Translations under genes and position numbers: made by a program | Shown here: piece after piece, positions 20,378 to 28,721 of the stretch | How positions within the stretch are numbered: the stretch's first letter is position 1 | Layout of the letters: each line of letters opens with the position of its first letter | The notes under the pieces: generated by a model | Told to the model about the DNA's origin: nothing | Database searches by the model: none | The model's input: the letters and a program-made list of their open reading frames with translations, nothing else | DNA from: Streptomyces lincolnensis | GTDB taxonomy: Bacteria > Actinomycetota > Actinomycetes > Streptomycetales > Streptomycetaceae | Reading direction: 5' to 3' | DNA: 64,000 nt | Assembly: GCF_021173675.1 (NCBI RefSeq) | Contig: NZ_JAIHON010000001.1 | Coordinates: forward strand, 372,001 to 436,000

Positions 20378-21667
20378 ATGAGCAATCCGACAGCACACAC
20401 GTACCGGGAGACCCACGGCGAGGAAACCCGGCTCTCCGGGGCCACGGGCCGTGCCTGGCTGGCGATCGCCCTGGGGGTCGCGGCCGTCGGCTGGGGCGCC
20501 AACCAGTTCGCGCCGCTGCTGTTGATGTACCGCTCGGAACTGGGCGTCGCGACGACCACGGTGGAGGCGACCTACGCCCTCTACGCGGTCGGACTGATCC
20601 CCGGGCTGCTCCTCGGGGGCCCCTTCTCCGACCGGTACGGCCGCCGTCGGGTGCTCGTACCGGCGCTGATCATCTCGGCGCTCGCCAGCGGACTGCTCAT
20701 GCTGGCCGGATCGGGGCTGAGCTGGCTGTTCGTCGGACGCCTTGTCGCCGGCGCCGCCAGTGGGGCGGCGTTCAGCTCGGGCACCGCGTGGATCAAGGAG
20801 CTCACCGTCAGCGGTTCCGGTCAGGACGAGCACACCGGCGCCCGGCGCGCGACGGTCGGGATGACCACCGGCTTCGCCGTGGGTCCGCTGATCGCGGGTC
20901 TGCTGGCGCAGCTGGCACCGAACCCGGTGGTCAGCTCCTACCTGCCGCATGTGGCGCTCACCCTCGCGACCGTTCCCTTCGTGCTGCGGACCCCCGAGGT
21001 CCACCGGCCGAACGAGGAGGCCAGGCTCTGGTCCCGGCTCCACCTGTCCGAGGCGAGCAGCCGCCGGTTCTGGAGCGTCGTCGCGCCGCTGGCACCCTGG
21101 GTGTTCGGCGCGTCCTCGATCGCCCTGGCTTACCTTCCCGGTCTGGTCCTTGACCGGCTCGGCGACAACGCGCTGATGTTCAGCGCGGTCGTGACCATGC
21201 TGACCATGGTCGCGGGCATCGCGGTGCAGCCCCTGGCGCGTCGGGTCAACCACCCGGACAAGCCCCGTCTGATCGCCACCTCGCTCGGCATCGTGGTGGC
21301 CGGACTGCTGCTCGGCTCGCTGGCCGCGACGACCGTGCACTGGTGGCTCGTCGGCATCGCCGCGCTGGTGCTCGGCGCCGGCTACGGCTGCTGCCTGGTG
21401 TGCGGCCTGATGGAGGTGCAGCGCATGGCGGGCGCCGAGAACCTGGGCAGGCTGACCGCGATCTTCCAGGCGCTCGCCTATCTCGGCTTCGGGGCGCCGT
21501 ATCTGCTGGCCGTGATCGAGCACGTGGTGCCGGCCTCGGAGCTGCTGTTGCTGACCGCCGTGCCGGCGGTGCTCACCCTCGCCTGGACCACCTACCGGGC
21601 CACGCACGGGACGGACCCGGCGAAACAGCGGAAAACGACCGCATCCGGCTCCGCGGTGCGGGGGTAG
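20378..21667 (+). CDS. MFS transporter, first gene of the sulfation/encapsulin-like operon
   Basis: 429-residue membrane protein with about 12 hydrophobic segments and the MFS motif A between helices 2 and 3 (GGPFSDRYGRRRVLV). A soluble lead of about 25 residues precedes the first helix. Start ATG 20378 has GAGGGT about 7 nt upstream. As the first gene of a co-oriented set (next gene 9 nt downstream) it probably exports the cluster product, or imports a precursor; the sequence does not say which. Control is probably by the divergent GlxA-type regulator. Confidence 0.88.
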   Translation: MSNPTAHTYRETHGEETRLSGATGRAWLAIALGVAAVGWGANQFAPLLLMYRSELGVATTTVEATYALYAVGLIPGLLLGGPFSDRYGRRRVLVPALIISALASGLLMLAGSGLSWLFVGRLVAGAASGAAFSSGTAWIKELTVSGSGQDEHTGARRATVGMTTGFAVGPLIAGLLAQLAPNPVVSSYLPHVALTLATVPFVLRTPEVHRPNEEARLWSRLHLSEASSRRFWSVVAPLAPWVFGASSIALAYLPGLVLDRLGDNALMFSAVVTMLTMVAGIAVQPLARRVNHPDKPRLIATSLGIVVAGLLLGSLAATTVHWWLVGIAALVLGAGYGCCLVCGLMEVQRMAGAENLGRLTAIFQALAYLGFGAPYLLAVIEHVVPASELLLLTAVPAVLTLAWTTYRATHGTDPAKQRKTTASGSAVRG

Positions 21668-21676
21668 TCGCACCGG

Positions 21677-22285
21677 ATGGCCGTCATTCCGCGAACCGAT
21701 CACAGCAGTGAGGTGACCGACTTGAGCACGAGTCCGATATGCACGTGCCGGCCCGGTGGAACGGTGTGGCTCATGGGGCTGCCGAGTTCGGGCAAGACGA
21801 CGATCGCGAGGTCGGTCGCGGACCGGCTGCGGGAGGAGCATCGCAGGGTGGAGACGCTGGACGGGGACGAGATCCGCGGCTCGCTCTCGGAGGGGCTGGG
21901 TTTCTCCCGGCAGGACCGGGACAGCAACGTGCGGCGCACCGGACTGGTGGCGGAGATCCTCGCCCGCAACGACGTCCTGGTCCTGGTGCCCGTGATCGCC
22001 CCCTACGCGGACAGCCGCGAGGCGGTACGCGAGCGCCACGAGCGCAGTGGGACGCCCTACCTGGAGGTGTACGTCGCCACCCCCTCCCGGGTGTGCGCCG
22101 ACCGCGACGTGAAGGGCCTGTACGCGCGGCAGGCGGCCGGTGAGTTATCCGGCCTGACCGGTGTCGACGACCCCTACGAGGAACCGGCGAGCCCCGATCT
22201 GGTGCTGGAGACACACCGCCAGGACATCCAGGAGTGCACCGCCGCGCTGCGGGCGCTGCTCGTCGAGAGGGGACTCGCCCGATGA
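21677..22285 (+). CDS. cysC: Adenylyl-sulfate (APS) kinase
   Basis: Phosphorylates APS at the 3'-OH to give PAPS, the sulfate donor of sulfotransferases. P-loop MGLPSSGKTT, APS-binding LDGDEIRGSLSEGLGFSRQDRD, NVRR, and the lid segment DVKGLYARQAAG are intact. As called it has 202 residues; a TTG at 21722 with GAGGTG 6 nt upstream would give 187 and is a serious alternative, since the first 15 residues are not part of the family. It is followed with a 4-nt overlap by cysD, so PAPS synthesis is encoded as one unit. Confidence 0.92.
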   Translation: MAVIPRTDHSSEVTDLSTSPICTCRPGGTVWLMGLPSSGKTTIARSVADRLREEHRRVETLDGDEIRGSLSEGLGFSRQDRDSNVRRTGLVAEILARNDVLVLVPVIAPYADSREAVRERHERSGTPYLEVYVATPSRVCADRDVKGLYARQAAGELSGLTGVDDPYEEPASPDLVLETHRQDIQECTAALRALLVERGLAR

Positions 22286-23232
22286 CCACCACGACGACAC
22301 GGACGACCGAGGACCGGACGGCGGACGACGCCGGGCTCCACACGCTCACGCACCTGGACATCCTGGAGGCGGAGGCGGTGCACATCTTCCGGGAGGTGGC
22401 CGGGGAGCTGGAGCGCCCGGTGATCCTCTTCTCGGGCGGCAAGGACTCCGCCGTGATGCTGCACCTGGCGCTCAAGGCGTTCGCGCCCGCGCCGCTGCCC
22501 TTCGGGCTGCTCCATGTGGACACCGGCCACAACTTCCCCGAGGTGCTGGCGTACCGGGACCGCACCGTCGAGGAACACGGACTGCGGCTGCGGGTGGCCC
22601 GCGTGCAGGACTTCATCGACTCCGGTGAGCTGCGTGAGCGTCCGGACGGGACCCGTAACCCCCTCCAGACCGTGCCGCTGCTGCACGCCATCGGCGAGGG
22701 CCGCCACGACGCGGTGTTCGGCGGCGGACGCCGGGACGAGGAGAAGGCACGCGCCAAGGAGCGGGTGTTCTCGCTGCGCGACGAGTTCGGCGGCTGGGAT
22801 CCGCGCCGGCAGCGGCCGGAACTGTGGCAGCTGTACAACGGCCGGTGCTCCCCCGGCGAGCACACACGGGTCTTCCCGCTGTCGAACTGGACCGAGCTCG
22901 ACGTGTGGCAGTACATCGCGCGCGAGAGGATCGAACTGCCGGCGATCTACTACGCGCATGAACGATTCCTCTTCTTCCGCGACGGCATGTGGCTCGCCCC
23001 CGGTGAGTGGGGCGGCCCGAAGGACGGCGAACGGACCGCGACCCGCCGGGTGCGCTACCGCACCGTGGGCGACATGTCCTGCACGGGAGCGGTCGATTCG
23101 GACGCCGACACCGTCGAGCGGGTCATCGAGGAGATCGCCGTGGCCCGGCTGACCGAACGCGGTGCGACCCGGGCCGACGACAAGATGTCCGAGGCCGCCA
23201 TGGAGGACCGCAAGCGCGAGGGGTACTTCTAG
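22282..23232 (+). CDS. cysD: Sulfate adenylyltransferase subunit 2
   Basis: 316-residue catalytic subunit of ATP sulfurylase, which makes APS from ATP and sulfate with CysN. PP-loop VILFSGGKDSAVMLHLALKA, then VDTGHNFPEVLAYRD, FGGGRRDEEKARAKER and the C-terminal DDKMSEAAMEDRKREGYF are family hallmarks. A Thr-rich, probably disordered N-terminus precedes the domain. ATG overlaps the cysC stop (ATGA); cysN starts 2 nt after its stop. No cysH, sulfite reductase or sulfate transporter gene is nearby, which points to PAPS for sulfation rather than assimilation. Confidence 0.95.
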   Translation: MTTTTTRTTEDRTADDAGLHTLTHLDILEAEAVHIFREVAGELERPVILFSGGKDSAVMLHLALKAFAPAPLPFGLLHVDTGHNFPEVLAYRDRTVEEHGLRLRVARVQDFIDSGELRERPDGTRNPLQTVPLLHAIGEGRHDAVFGGGRRDEEKARAKERVFSLRDEFGGWDPRRQRPELWQLYNGRCSPGEHTRVFPLSNWTELDVWQYIARERIELPAIYYAHERFLFFRDGMWLAPGEWGGPKDGERTATRRVRYRTVGDMSCTGAVDSDADTVERVIEEIAVARLTERGATRADDKMSEAAMEDRKREGYF

Positions 23233-23234
23233 CC

Positions 23235-24479
23235 ATGACCGTCGACACACTTCGGTTCGCCACCGCGGGCTCCGTCGACGACGGCAAGTCCACCCTGGTC
23301 GGACGACTGATGCACGACTCAAAGTCGGTCCTCGCCGACCAGCTGGAAGCCGTCGAGCGGGCCTCCCGCACCCGCGGCAAGGACACTCCGGACCTCGCGA
23401 TGCTCACCGACGGCCTGCGCGCCGAGCGGGAGCAGGGCATCACCATCGATGTCGCCCACCGCTACTTCGCCACCCCGCACCGCCGGTTCATCCTGGCCGA
23501 CACCCCGGGGCATGTGCAGTACACCCGCAACATGGTCACCGGCGCCTCGACCGCCGAGCTGGCCGTCGTCCTGGTGGACGCGCGGGCCGGCGTGGTCGAG
23601 CAGACGCGCCGGCACGCCGCGGTGGCCGCCCTGCTGCGGGTCCCGCACGTGGTACTGGCCGTCAACAAGATGGACCTGGTCGACCACGACGAGACGGTCT
23701 TCGGCCGCGTCGCCGAGGAGTTCGGTGCCTACGCCGCCTCTCTCGGGGTCCCCGAGATCACCGCCGTTCCCATCTCCGCGCTGCACGGGGACAACGTGGT
23801 GACCGCCTCGCCGAACATGCCCTGGTACGGCGGCCCGACCGTGCTCGGGCACCTGGAGAGCGTGGACGTCGACCACGACCCGACGCAGGACGTGGCCCGG
23901 TTCCCGGTCCAGTACGTCATCCCCGCGCCGCCCGAGGAGCCCTCCGGCCGCGGCTGCGCGGGCCAGGTGGCCTCCGGTGTGCTGCGGGTGGGCGAGCCCG
24001 TGACGGTACTGCCGAGCGGGCGCCGCAGCACCATCGCGGGCCTGGACGTACTCGGCCGGTCCGTCGACCTGGTCCGGGCTCCCCAGTCGGTCACCGTCCG
24101 GCTGACCGACGATCCGGACGTCTCCCGCGGTGACATGATCGTGCCCGAGGACACCTCGGTGACGCCGACGCGGCATCTGACCGCGACCGTCTGCCATCTG
24201 CACGACACCCCGCTCGAACCCGGCTCCCGGGTGCTGCTCAAGCACACGACACGGACCGTCAGGGCCGTCGTCGAGGAGATCCCGTCCCGCCTCGCGCTGG
24301 ACGACCTCTCCCAGCACCCGGCTCCCGGGCACCTGGCGGCCAACGACATCGGCCGGGTGGTGCTGCGGCTGTCCGAACCGCTGCCCGTCGACCCCTACGC
24401 CGACTCACGGCGCACCGGTTCCTTCCTGCTCATCGACCCCGGCGACGGCACGACCGTCACGGCCGGGATGGTGTGCTGA
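23235..24479 (+). CDS. cysN: Sulfate adenylyltransferase GTPase subunit 1
   Basis: 414-residue GTPase that drives CysD. EF-Tu-like G motifs: G1 GSVDDGKST, G2 region ending EQGITIDVAHRYF, G3 DTPGH, G4 NKMD and G5 SALHG. Two beta-barrel domains follow. Length is that of stand-alone CysN; there is no C-terminal APS-kinase domain, which is encoded by the separate cysC. Gap to the next gene is 49 nt with its own ribosome-binding site. Part of the cysC-cysD-cysN cassette inside the encapsulin-like operon. Confidence 0.95.
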   Translation: MTVDTLRFATAGSVDDGKSTLVGRLMHDSKSVLADQLEAVERASRTRGKDTPDLAMLTDGLRAEREQGITIDVAHRYFATPHRRFILADTPGHVQYTRNMVTGASTAELAVVLVDARAGVVEQTRRHAAVAALLRVPHVVLAVNKMDLVDHDETVFGRVAEEFGAYAASLGVPEITAVPISALHGDNVVTASPNMPWYGGPTVLGHLESVDVDHDPTQDVARFPVQYVIPAPPEEPSGRGCAGQVASGVLRVGEPVTVLPSGRRSTIAGLDVLGRSVDLVRAPQSVTVRLTDDPDVSRGDMIVPEDTSVTPTRHLTATVCHLHDTPLEPGSRVLLKHTTRTVRAVVEEIPSRLALDDLSQHPAPGHLAANDIGRVVLRLSEPLPVDPYADSRRTGSFLLIDPGDGTTVTAGMVC

Positions 24480-24528
24480 CCCGTCGCCGCTCCCCCCACT
24501 TCGCCGCCTCACGCAGAGGGTGATGAGC

Positions 24529-25245
24529 ATGTCCCACTTGGTGATCTTCGACTGCGACGGCGTCCTGGTGGACAGCGAGACCCTGTCCGCCGAGGTCATG
24601 CGGACCATGGCGCGGGAACTCGGCGCCTCCTTCACCGGCGACTCCGCGCTCGCGTTCATCCAGGGCCGCAAGGTGGCCGAATGGACGGCCGAGCTCGGCG
24701 AGATGGTCGGCCGTGAACTGCCCGAGGAGTTCGTCCCGGAGTTCCGGAAGCGCTGCACGGACGCGTTCGACCGGGATCTCGTCGCCACGGACGGGATCGA
24801 GGACGTGCTCACCGCGATGGAACCCCCCTTCTGCTGCGCCTCCAGCGCGCCGATGCAGAAGATCCTTCACGTTCTCGGCCACACCGGGCTGCTGCACTTC
24901 TTCCCGGAGGGCCGCCTCTACAGCGCCTACGAAGTGAAGGTCTGGAAGCCGGACCCCGGACTGTTTCTGCACGCGGCCGCGGCGCACGGCGTTCCGCCGG
25001 AGCGATGTGCGGTCGTGGAGGACAGCGCACCGGGCGTACGGGCGGGTATACGGGCGGGAATGACCGTCTTCGCCTACGCGCCCGACGGAATCCCGGCCAT
25101 CGGCGAGGGAGCCGGACAACCCGGCACCTCCGAAGAGCCCGAGGGTCACCTCACGACGTTCACCTCCATGCGGGAGCTGCCGTCATTGCTACGCCGATGG
25201 CGCTCGACGCTCCCCGACCACACCAGTCCCCTACAGCACCCCTGA
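24529..25245 (+). CDS. HAD-superfamily phosphatase/phosphomutase (subfamily IA)
   Basis: 238 residues. Catalytic motif I FDCDGVLVDSE (nucleophile D8, acid D10), motif II CCASSAP, motif III Lys in KVWKPDPG and motif IV VVEDSAPG are all intact; the cap domain is helical. Similar proteins dephosphorylate sugar phosphates or act as beta-phosphoglucomutase-type enzymes. Of three in-frame starts (GTG 24520, ATG 24523, ATG 24529), the last is best spaced from AGAGGG. About 40 low-complexity C-terminal residues (EEPEGHLTTF to SPLQHP) extend past the fold. With the transaldolase next to it, a sugar-phosphate-derived intermediate is a reasonable inference. Confidence 0.85.
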   Translation: MSHLVIFDCDGVLVDSETLSAEVMRTMARELGASFTGDSALAFIQGRKVAEWTAELGEMVGRELPEEFVPEFRKRCTDAFDRDLVATDGIEDVLTAMEPPFCCASSAPMQKILHVLGHTGLLHFFPEGRLYSAYEVKVWKPDPGLFLHAAAAHGVPPERCAVVEDSAPGVRAGIRAGMTVFAYAPDGIPAIGEGAGQPGTSEEPEGHLTTFTSMRELPSLLRRWRSTLPDHTSPLQHP

Positions 25246-25258
25246 AAGGGATGCCCTG

Positions 25259-26572
25259 ATGTCTGTTGTGCACCGATCCCACCTCCGCGCGCCCGCCGCG
25301 AGGCACACTCGGGAAACCGACGGCTCCACCGGCCTGAGCGTTCTGGAAAGGCTCCAGCGGACCAACCGTTCCGCCGAGATCTGGTGGGACTCCCCGCCCC
25401 TGGACTTTCCGGCCTGGCGCGACGAGGTGCTCAGCCGTGCTCCCGCTCCGGCGGTTCGCAAGCGATGGGCCGCCCAGTTCGAGCGGTTCATGACTCCGAA
25501 CGACCCCGAGGGGTCCTTAGTGCGCGGGGTGACGACGAATCCGTCACTCATCGCCAAGAGCGTCCTCAACGCACCCCAGAAGTGGTCCCGCGAGGTCCGG
25601 CGGCAGGCCACACAGCAGAAGACGTTCGACCCGGAGTCGGTGTTCCGGCTGATCTACCGCGAGGTCGTCGCGCAGTCGGCGATCGCCATGGTGCCGATGT
25701 GGCAGCAGACCGACGGCCGGTACGGCTGGGTGTCGGCCCAGCTCGACCCGCGCAGCATGTTCGACCCGGACAGGATGCTCGACGAGGCGCTGACCCTGGC
25801 CCAGCAGAGCCCCAACGTGATGGTCAAGGTGCCGGGCACGCCCGCGGGGTACGAGGTGATCAGGGAACTGGTCGCCAGGGCCGTCTCGATCAACAACACG
25901 CTCACCTACACGGTGCCGCAGTTCCTTGCCTGCGTCTCCGCGGTGGAGGACGGACTCGCGGCGGCGGAGCGGGCCGGCATCGGCACCGACCGCTGGCGTG
26001 CGGTGATCACGCACATGATCGGCCGCTACGGCTCGCACGGCGACCTGCTCAAGGAAGCCGGCGAACTCGGTGTCGAGCTCGGCCCGCTGGACGTGCGCTG
26101 GGCGGAGGTCGCGGTGCTGAAGCGGATCCAGCGGATCCTCGGTACCCGTCACCACCCGGTGAAGATGCTGCTGTCCAGCCTGGAGGTCGAGGACCCGTGC
26201 GTCGGCACGGACGTGGTGAGCATGCATCTGGAGCAGACGGCCGGGGCGGACATCGCCTACACCTGCAAACCGGCCTTCGTCGAGGCGACCATGCGACGCG
26301 AGGAGGACCTGGTCGGCTTCGCCCCGGACGCGATCGACCAGCCGGTGCCCCCGGACGTCCTGGCCCGGCTCAACCGGCTGCCGTACTTCCGGCGGGCCGT
26401 CGAACCGGACGGTATGCGGCCGGAGCAGTTCGCCGATCACGGCGCCTTCGTCACCACCCGCTCCGAGGTGAACCACAACACGCGCCGGCTGATCGACTTC
26501 ATAGAGCACCACATCGACGAACTGCCCGTGTCCGTGCGGTACGCCGGGTACGCGGGCGGACGCCGCTCCTGA
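25259..26572 (+). CDS. Long transaldolase-family protein
   Basis: 437 residues, against about 220 (FSA) or 317 (TalB) for classical members. Conserved parts: RGVTTNPSLI (90-98 region), catalytic Lys K190 in NVMVKVPGTPAGY, and SINNTLTYTVPQFLA, the equivalent of the TalB NLTLLFS strand. Family members transfer a dihydroxyacetone unit through a Schiff base on this Lys. The first 25 or so residues (Arg/His/Ala/Thr-rich) precede the family core LSVLERLQR and could be a targeting tail. Transaldolases in some antibiotic clusters build unusual sugars, which fits a biosynthetic role. Gaps of 13 nt before and 32 nt after. Confidence 0.85.
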   Translation: MSVVHRSHLRAPAARHTRETDGSTGLSVLERLQRTNRSAEIWWDSPPLDFPAWRDEVLSRAPAPAVRKRWAAQFERFMTPNDPEGSLVRGVTTNPSLIAKSVLNAPQKWSREVRRQATQQKTFDPESVFRLIYREVVAQSAIAMVPMWQQTDGRYGWVSAQLDPRSMFDPDRMLDEALTLAQQSPNVMVKVPGTPAGYEVIRELVARAVSINNTLTYTVPQFLACVSAVEDGLAAAERAGIGTDRWRAVITHMIGRYGSHGDLLKEAGELGVELGPLDVRWAEVAVLKRIQRILGTRHHPVKMLLSSLEVEDPCVGTDVVSMHLEQTAGADIAYTCKPAFVEATMRREEDLVGFAPDAIDQPVPPDVLARLNRLPYFRRAVEPDGMRPEQFADHGAFVTTRSEVNHNTRRLIDFIEHHIDELPVSVRYAGYAGGRRS

Positions 26573-26604
26573 CCAGCCCACCGACAGCGAGGAAGGACGG
26601 ACAG

Positions 26605-27753
26605 ATGTCCCTGGACCATCCGGACCGCGAGAAGCCGCTCATCATGGTGGTGGGCTGCGGCGACCTGGCCGCGCGGCTGCTCAGCATGCTGCTGCACACA
26701 CCGGACACCAACCGGGTCGTGCTGGCCGGCCGGGACGTGGAGAAGATGACCAGGACGGTGAACCTCGCCAGGTTCACCGCGACGAACCTCGGTCTCATCC
26801 CCGAGGTGACCGTCGAACGGATCGACCTCGACGACGTCGCCGCGACCGCCGGGACTCTGGCGCGGGTGCGGCCGGACATCGTCTTCATGGCGGCGTCCCT
26901 TCAGTCGTGGCGGATCATCACGAAGCTGCCCAAGGAGCACTTCGAAGCGCTGGACGAGGCCCAGTTCGGCCCCTGGCTGCCCATGCACCTGACGCTGAAC
27001 CACCGGCTCGCCGCGGCGGTCCGCGAATCCGGCACGGCACCGAAGGTGCTCAACGCGGCCTTCCCGGACGCGGTCGGCCCGATCCTGGACAAGGTCGGGC
27101 TGGCCCCCACGGCGGGCATCGGCAACGTCGCCAACATCATCCCGGCGCTGACCTTCGGCTACGCCATCGAGGCGGGCGTCGATCCGTCCTCGGTGGAACT
27201 GCGCCTGGTCGCCCAGCACTACTTCAGCCACTACGTCCCCCGGTTCGGCAACGAGGGCAACGGGCGCTACCACATGTCGGCGACCGCGCACGGCAAGCCT
27301 CTCGACGACGTCCCGCACGGGGCGGTCTTCGCGCACCTCAGCGGCCGGCTGCGCAGGCTCGGCGGAGACGCCGGCCAGTTGCTCACCGCCTCCTCGGCGA
27401 TGCGCGTCCTGCACGCGATGGCGACCGACAGCGGGGTGCGGGCCCACGCCCCCGCCCCGAACGGGCTGCCCGGCGGCTACCCGGTGCGGGTCGGCCGGGA
27501 CGGCCCGGCCTTGGACCTGCCGGACGGGATGCCGGTGGACACCGCCGTCGCGATCAACGAGGAGTGCCAGCGGGCGGACGGCATCGACCGCATCGACGAC
27601 GACGGGACGGTGACCTTCGCCGAACGCGAGATGTCGATCATGAAGCGGCTCCTCGGCTACGAGTGCCGGACCATGCCGCTGGCGGAGTCCGCGGACTGGG
27701 CCGAGGAGCTCGACGCCAAGTACCGCGCGTACGCGGCACGCGTCACCGGCTGA
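26605..27753 (+). CDS. Saccharopine-dehydrogenase-like NAD(P)-binding protein
   Basis: 382 residues. The N-terminus has a Rossmann dinucleotide fold: PLIMVVGCGDLAARLLSML (GxGxxA at 17-22) ending in an acidic/Arg strand VVLAGRD, which suggests NADP, then a VERIDLDD/RPDIVFMAAS strand pair as in saccharopine dehydrogenases. I do not recognise the C-terminal half, which includes NAAFPDAVGPILDK and HYFSHYVPRFGNEGNGRYH. Probably an oxidoreductase on a carbonyl or imine of the pathway intermediate; the substrate is unknown. Start ATG 26605 has AGGAAGGACGG upstream. It lies directly between the transaldolase and the capsid-like gene. Confidence 0.7.
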   Translation: MSLDHPDREKPLIMVVGCGDLAARLLSMLLHTPDTNRVVLAGRDVEKMTRTVNLARFTATNLGLIPEVTVERIDLDDVAATAGTLARVRPDIVFMAASLQSWRIITKLPKEHFEALDEAQFGPWLPMHLTLNHRLAAAVRESGTAPKVLNAAFPDAVGPILDKVGLAPTAGIGNVANIIPALTFGYAIEAGVDPSSVELRLVAQHYFSHYVPRFGNEGNGRYHMSATAHGKPLDDVPHGAVFAHLSGRLRRLGGDAGQLLTASSAMRVLHAMATDSGVRAHAPAPNGLPGGYPVRVGRDGPALDLPDGMPVDTAVAINEECQRADGIDRIDDDGTVTFAEREMSIMKRLLGYECRTMPLAESADWAEELDAKYRAYAARVTG

Positions 27754-27830
27754 GCCGGCGGCCGAGGCGCGGCCCGTCCCCGAACGACCGCACTCCTGAC
27801 CTGTTCCACCTCACCCCCATGGGAGACGAG

Positions 27831-28718
27831 ATGACCACCCAGCAGCTCGGCAGTGAGATCGAGATCCCCTACGAGGACTCGTACAACGAGAACCTCACCC
27901 CCGGCGAGGACTTCGCGCGGTGCGTCGCGTCGAGGACCGACGAGGACGAGGTCGTCGTCCCGTTCCACGCCTACCTCCCCGCGTCCTTCCCCCTGTTGAA
28001 GACCCGGCCCCGCTACATGGTCCGGCATCTGCTCAAGGTGGGTCGGGTCCGCGAGGGACACGGCGACTACCTGGAGGAGTTCACCCGGGTGGACGTGGCA
28101 CCGAGCGGCATCGCGTACCAGGCGACGCCGGAGTCCACCTTCGGCTCCGCCCTGCGGACGGCCGGCTTCACCGACGTGGAGATGGCGCTGAACGTGCCCG
28201 TGGAGTTCGTCCGCAAGCCCGGATTACTGGCCAGCTTCATCGACTACCGCATGTTCGTCCGCATGTGGACCCAGGAGAACGAGATCCTGCTGTACGGCAG
28301 CAAGGACGGCGCGGTCGAGGGCCTGCTCAACATGAAGGGCCTGCGCACCCGGTCCGGCCGTGGGGACGTCTTCCGGGCGCTGTCCCTCGCGGCCTGCGAG
28401 GTCGAGGAGACCGGCGGCTCCTGCGACGGCATCGTCATCCACCCGGAGCTGTACTGGCTCGCCGCGGAGAACGGGTTCCTGGAGAGGTTCAAGAGTGCGG
28501 GCATCACCGTGTCGCGCACCCGCATGATGCCCCGGGGCAGCGCCCTGCTCGGCGACTTCCGCGCGGGCGCGACCCTGCTCAATCCCAACATCTCCACCCT
28601 CACGCTCAGCAAGGACCCGCGGGCGGCGGACCGACGGATCATCACCGCGCGCACCAGGATGGGACTCGCGGTGCACGTTCCCCAGCACTTCGTCCTCCAC
28701 CACCACGAGGAGGACTGA
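27831..28718 (+). CDS. HK97-fold capsid-like protein, probable natural-product encapsulin
   Basis: 295 residues with no signal or membrane segment. The layout is that of encapsulin/HK97 shell proteins: N-terminal arm (1-45), extended E-loop region (about 58-112), spine helix (about 130-155) with TQENEILLYG and VEGLLN, comparable to the EDEVIFRG...GLL stretch of T. maritima encapsulin, then an A-domain with GIVIHPELYWLAAENG, ALLGDFRAGATLL, ITARTRMGLAVHVPQHFVL. No phage gene is near. It sits 77 nt after the Rossmann-protein gene and 3 nt before a sulfotransferase gene. Encapsulins embedded in biosynthetic clusters (called Family 3) have been proposed from computational surveys. GGGAG precedes ATG 27831. 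Assignment is by my own alignment by eye, not a search. Confidence 0.72.
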   Translation: MTTQQLGSEIEIPYEDSYNENLTPGEDFARCVASRTDEDEVVVPFHAYLPASFPLLKTRPRYMVRHLLKVGRVREGHGDYLEEFTRVDVAPSGIAYQATPESTFGSALRTAGFTDVEMALNVPVEFVRKPGLLASFIDYRMFVRMWTQENEILLYGSKDGAVEGLLNMKGLRTRSGRGDVFRALSLAACEVEETGGSCDGIVIHPELYWLAAENGFLERFKSAGITVSRTRMMPRGSALLGDFRAGATLLNPNISTLTLSKDPRAADRRIITARTRMGLAVHVPQHFVLHHHEED

Positions 28719-28721
28719 GCG

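Noticed and set aside
27831..28718. Prophage remnant carrying a major capsid gene
   Set aside because: No other phage-type gene, integrase or attachment repeat in the region; neighbours are enzymes of one operon and base composition is uniform.
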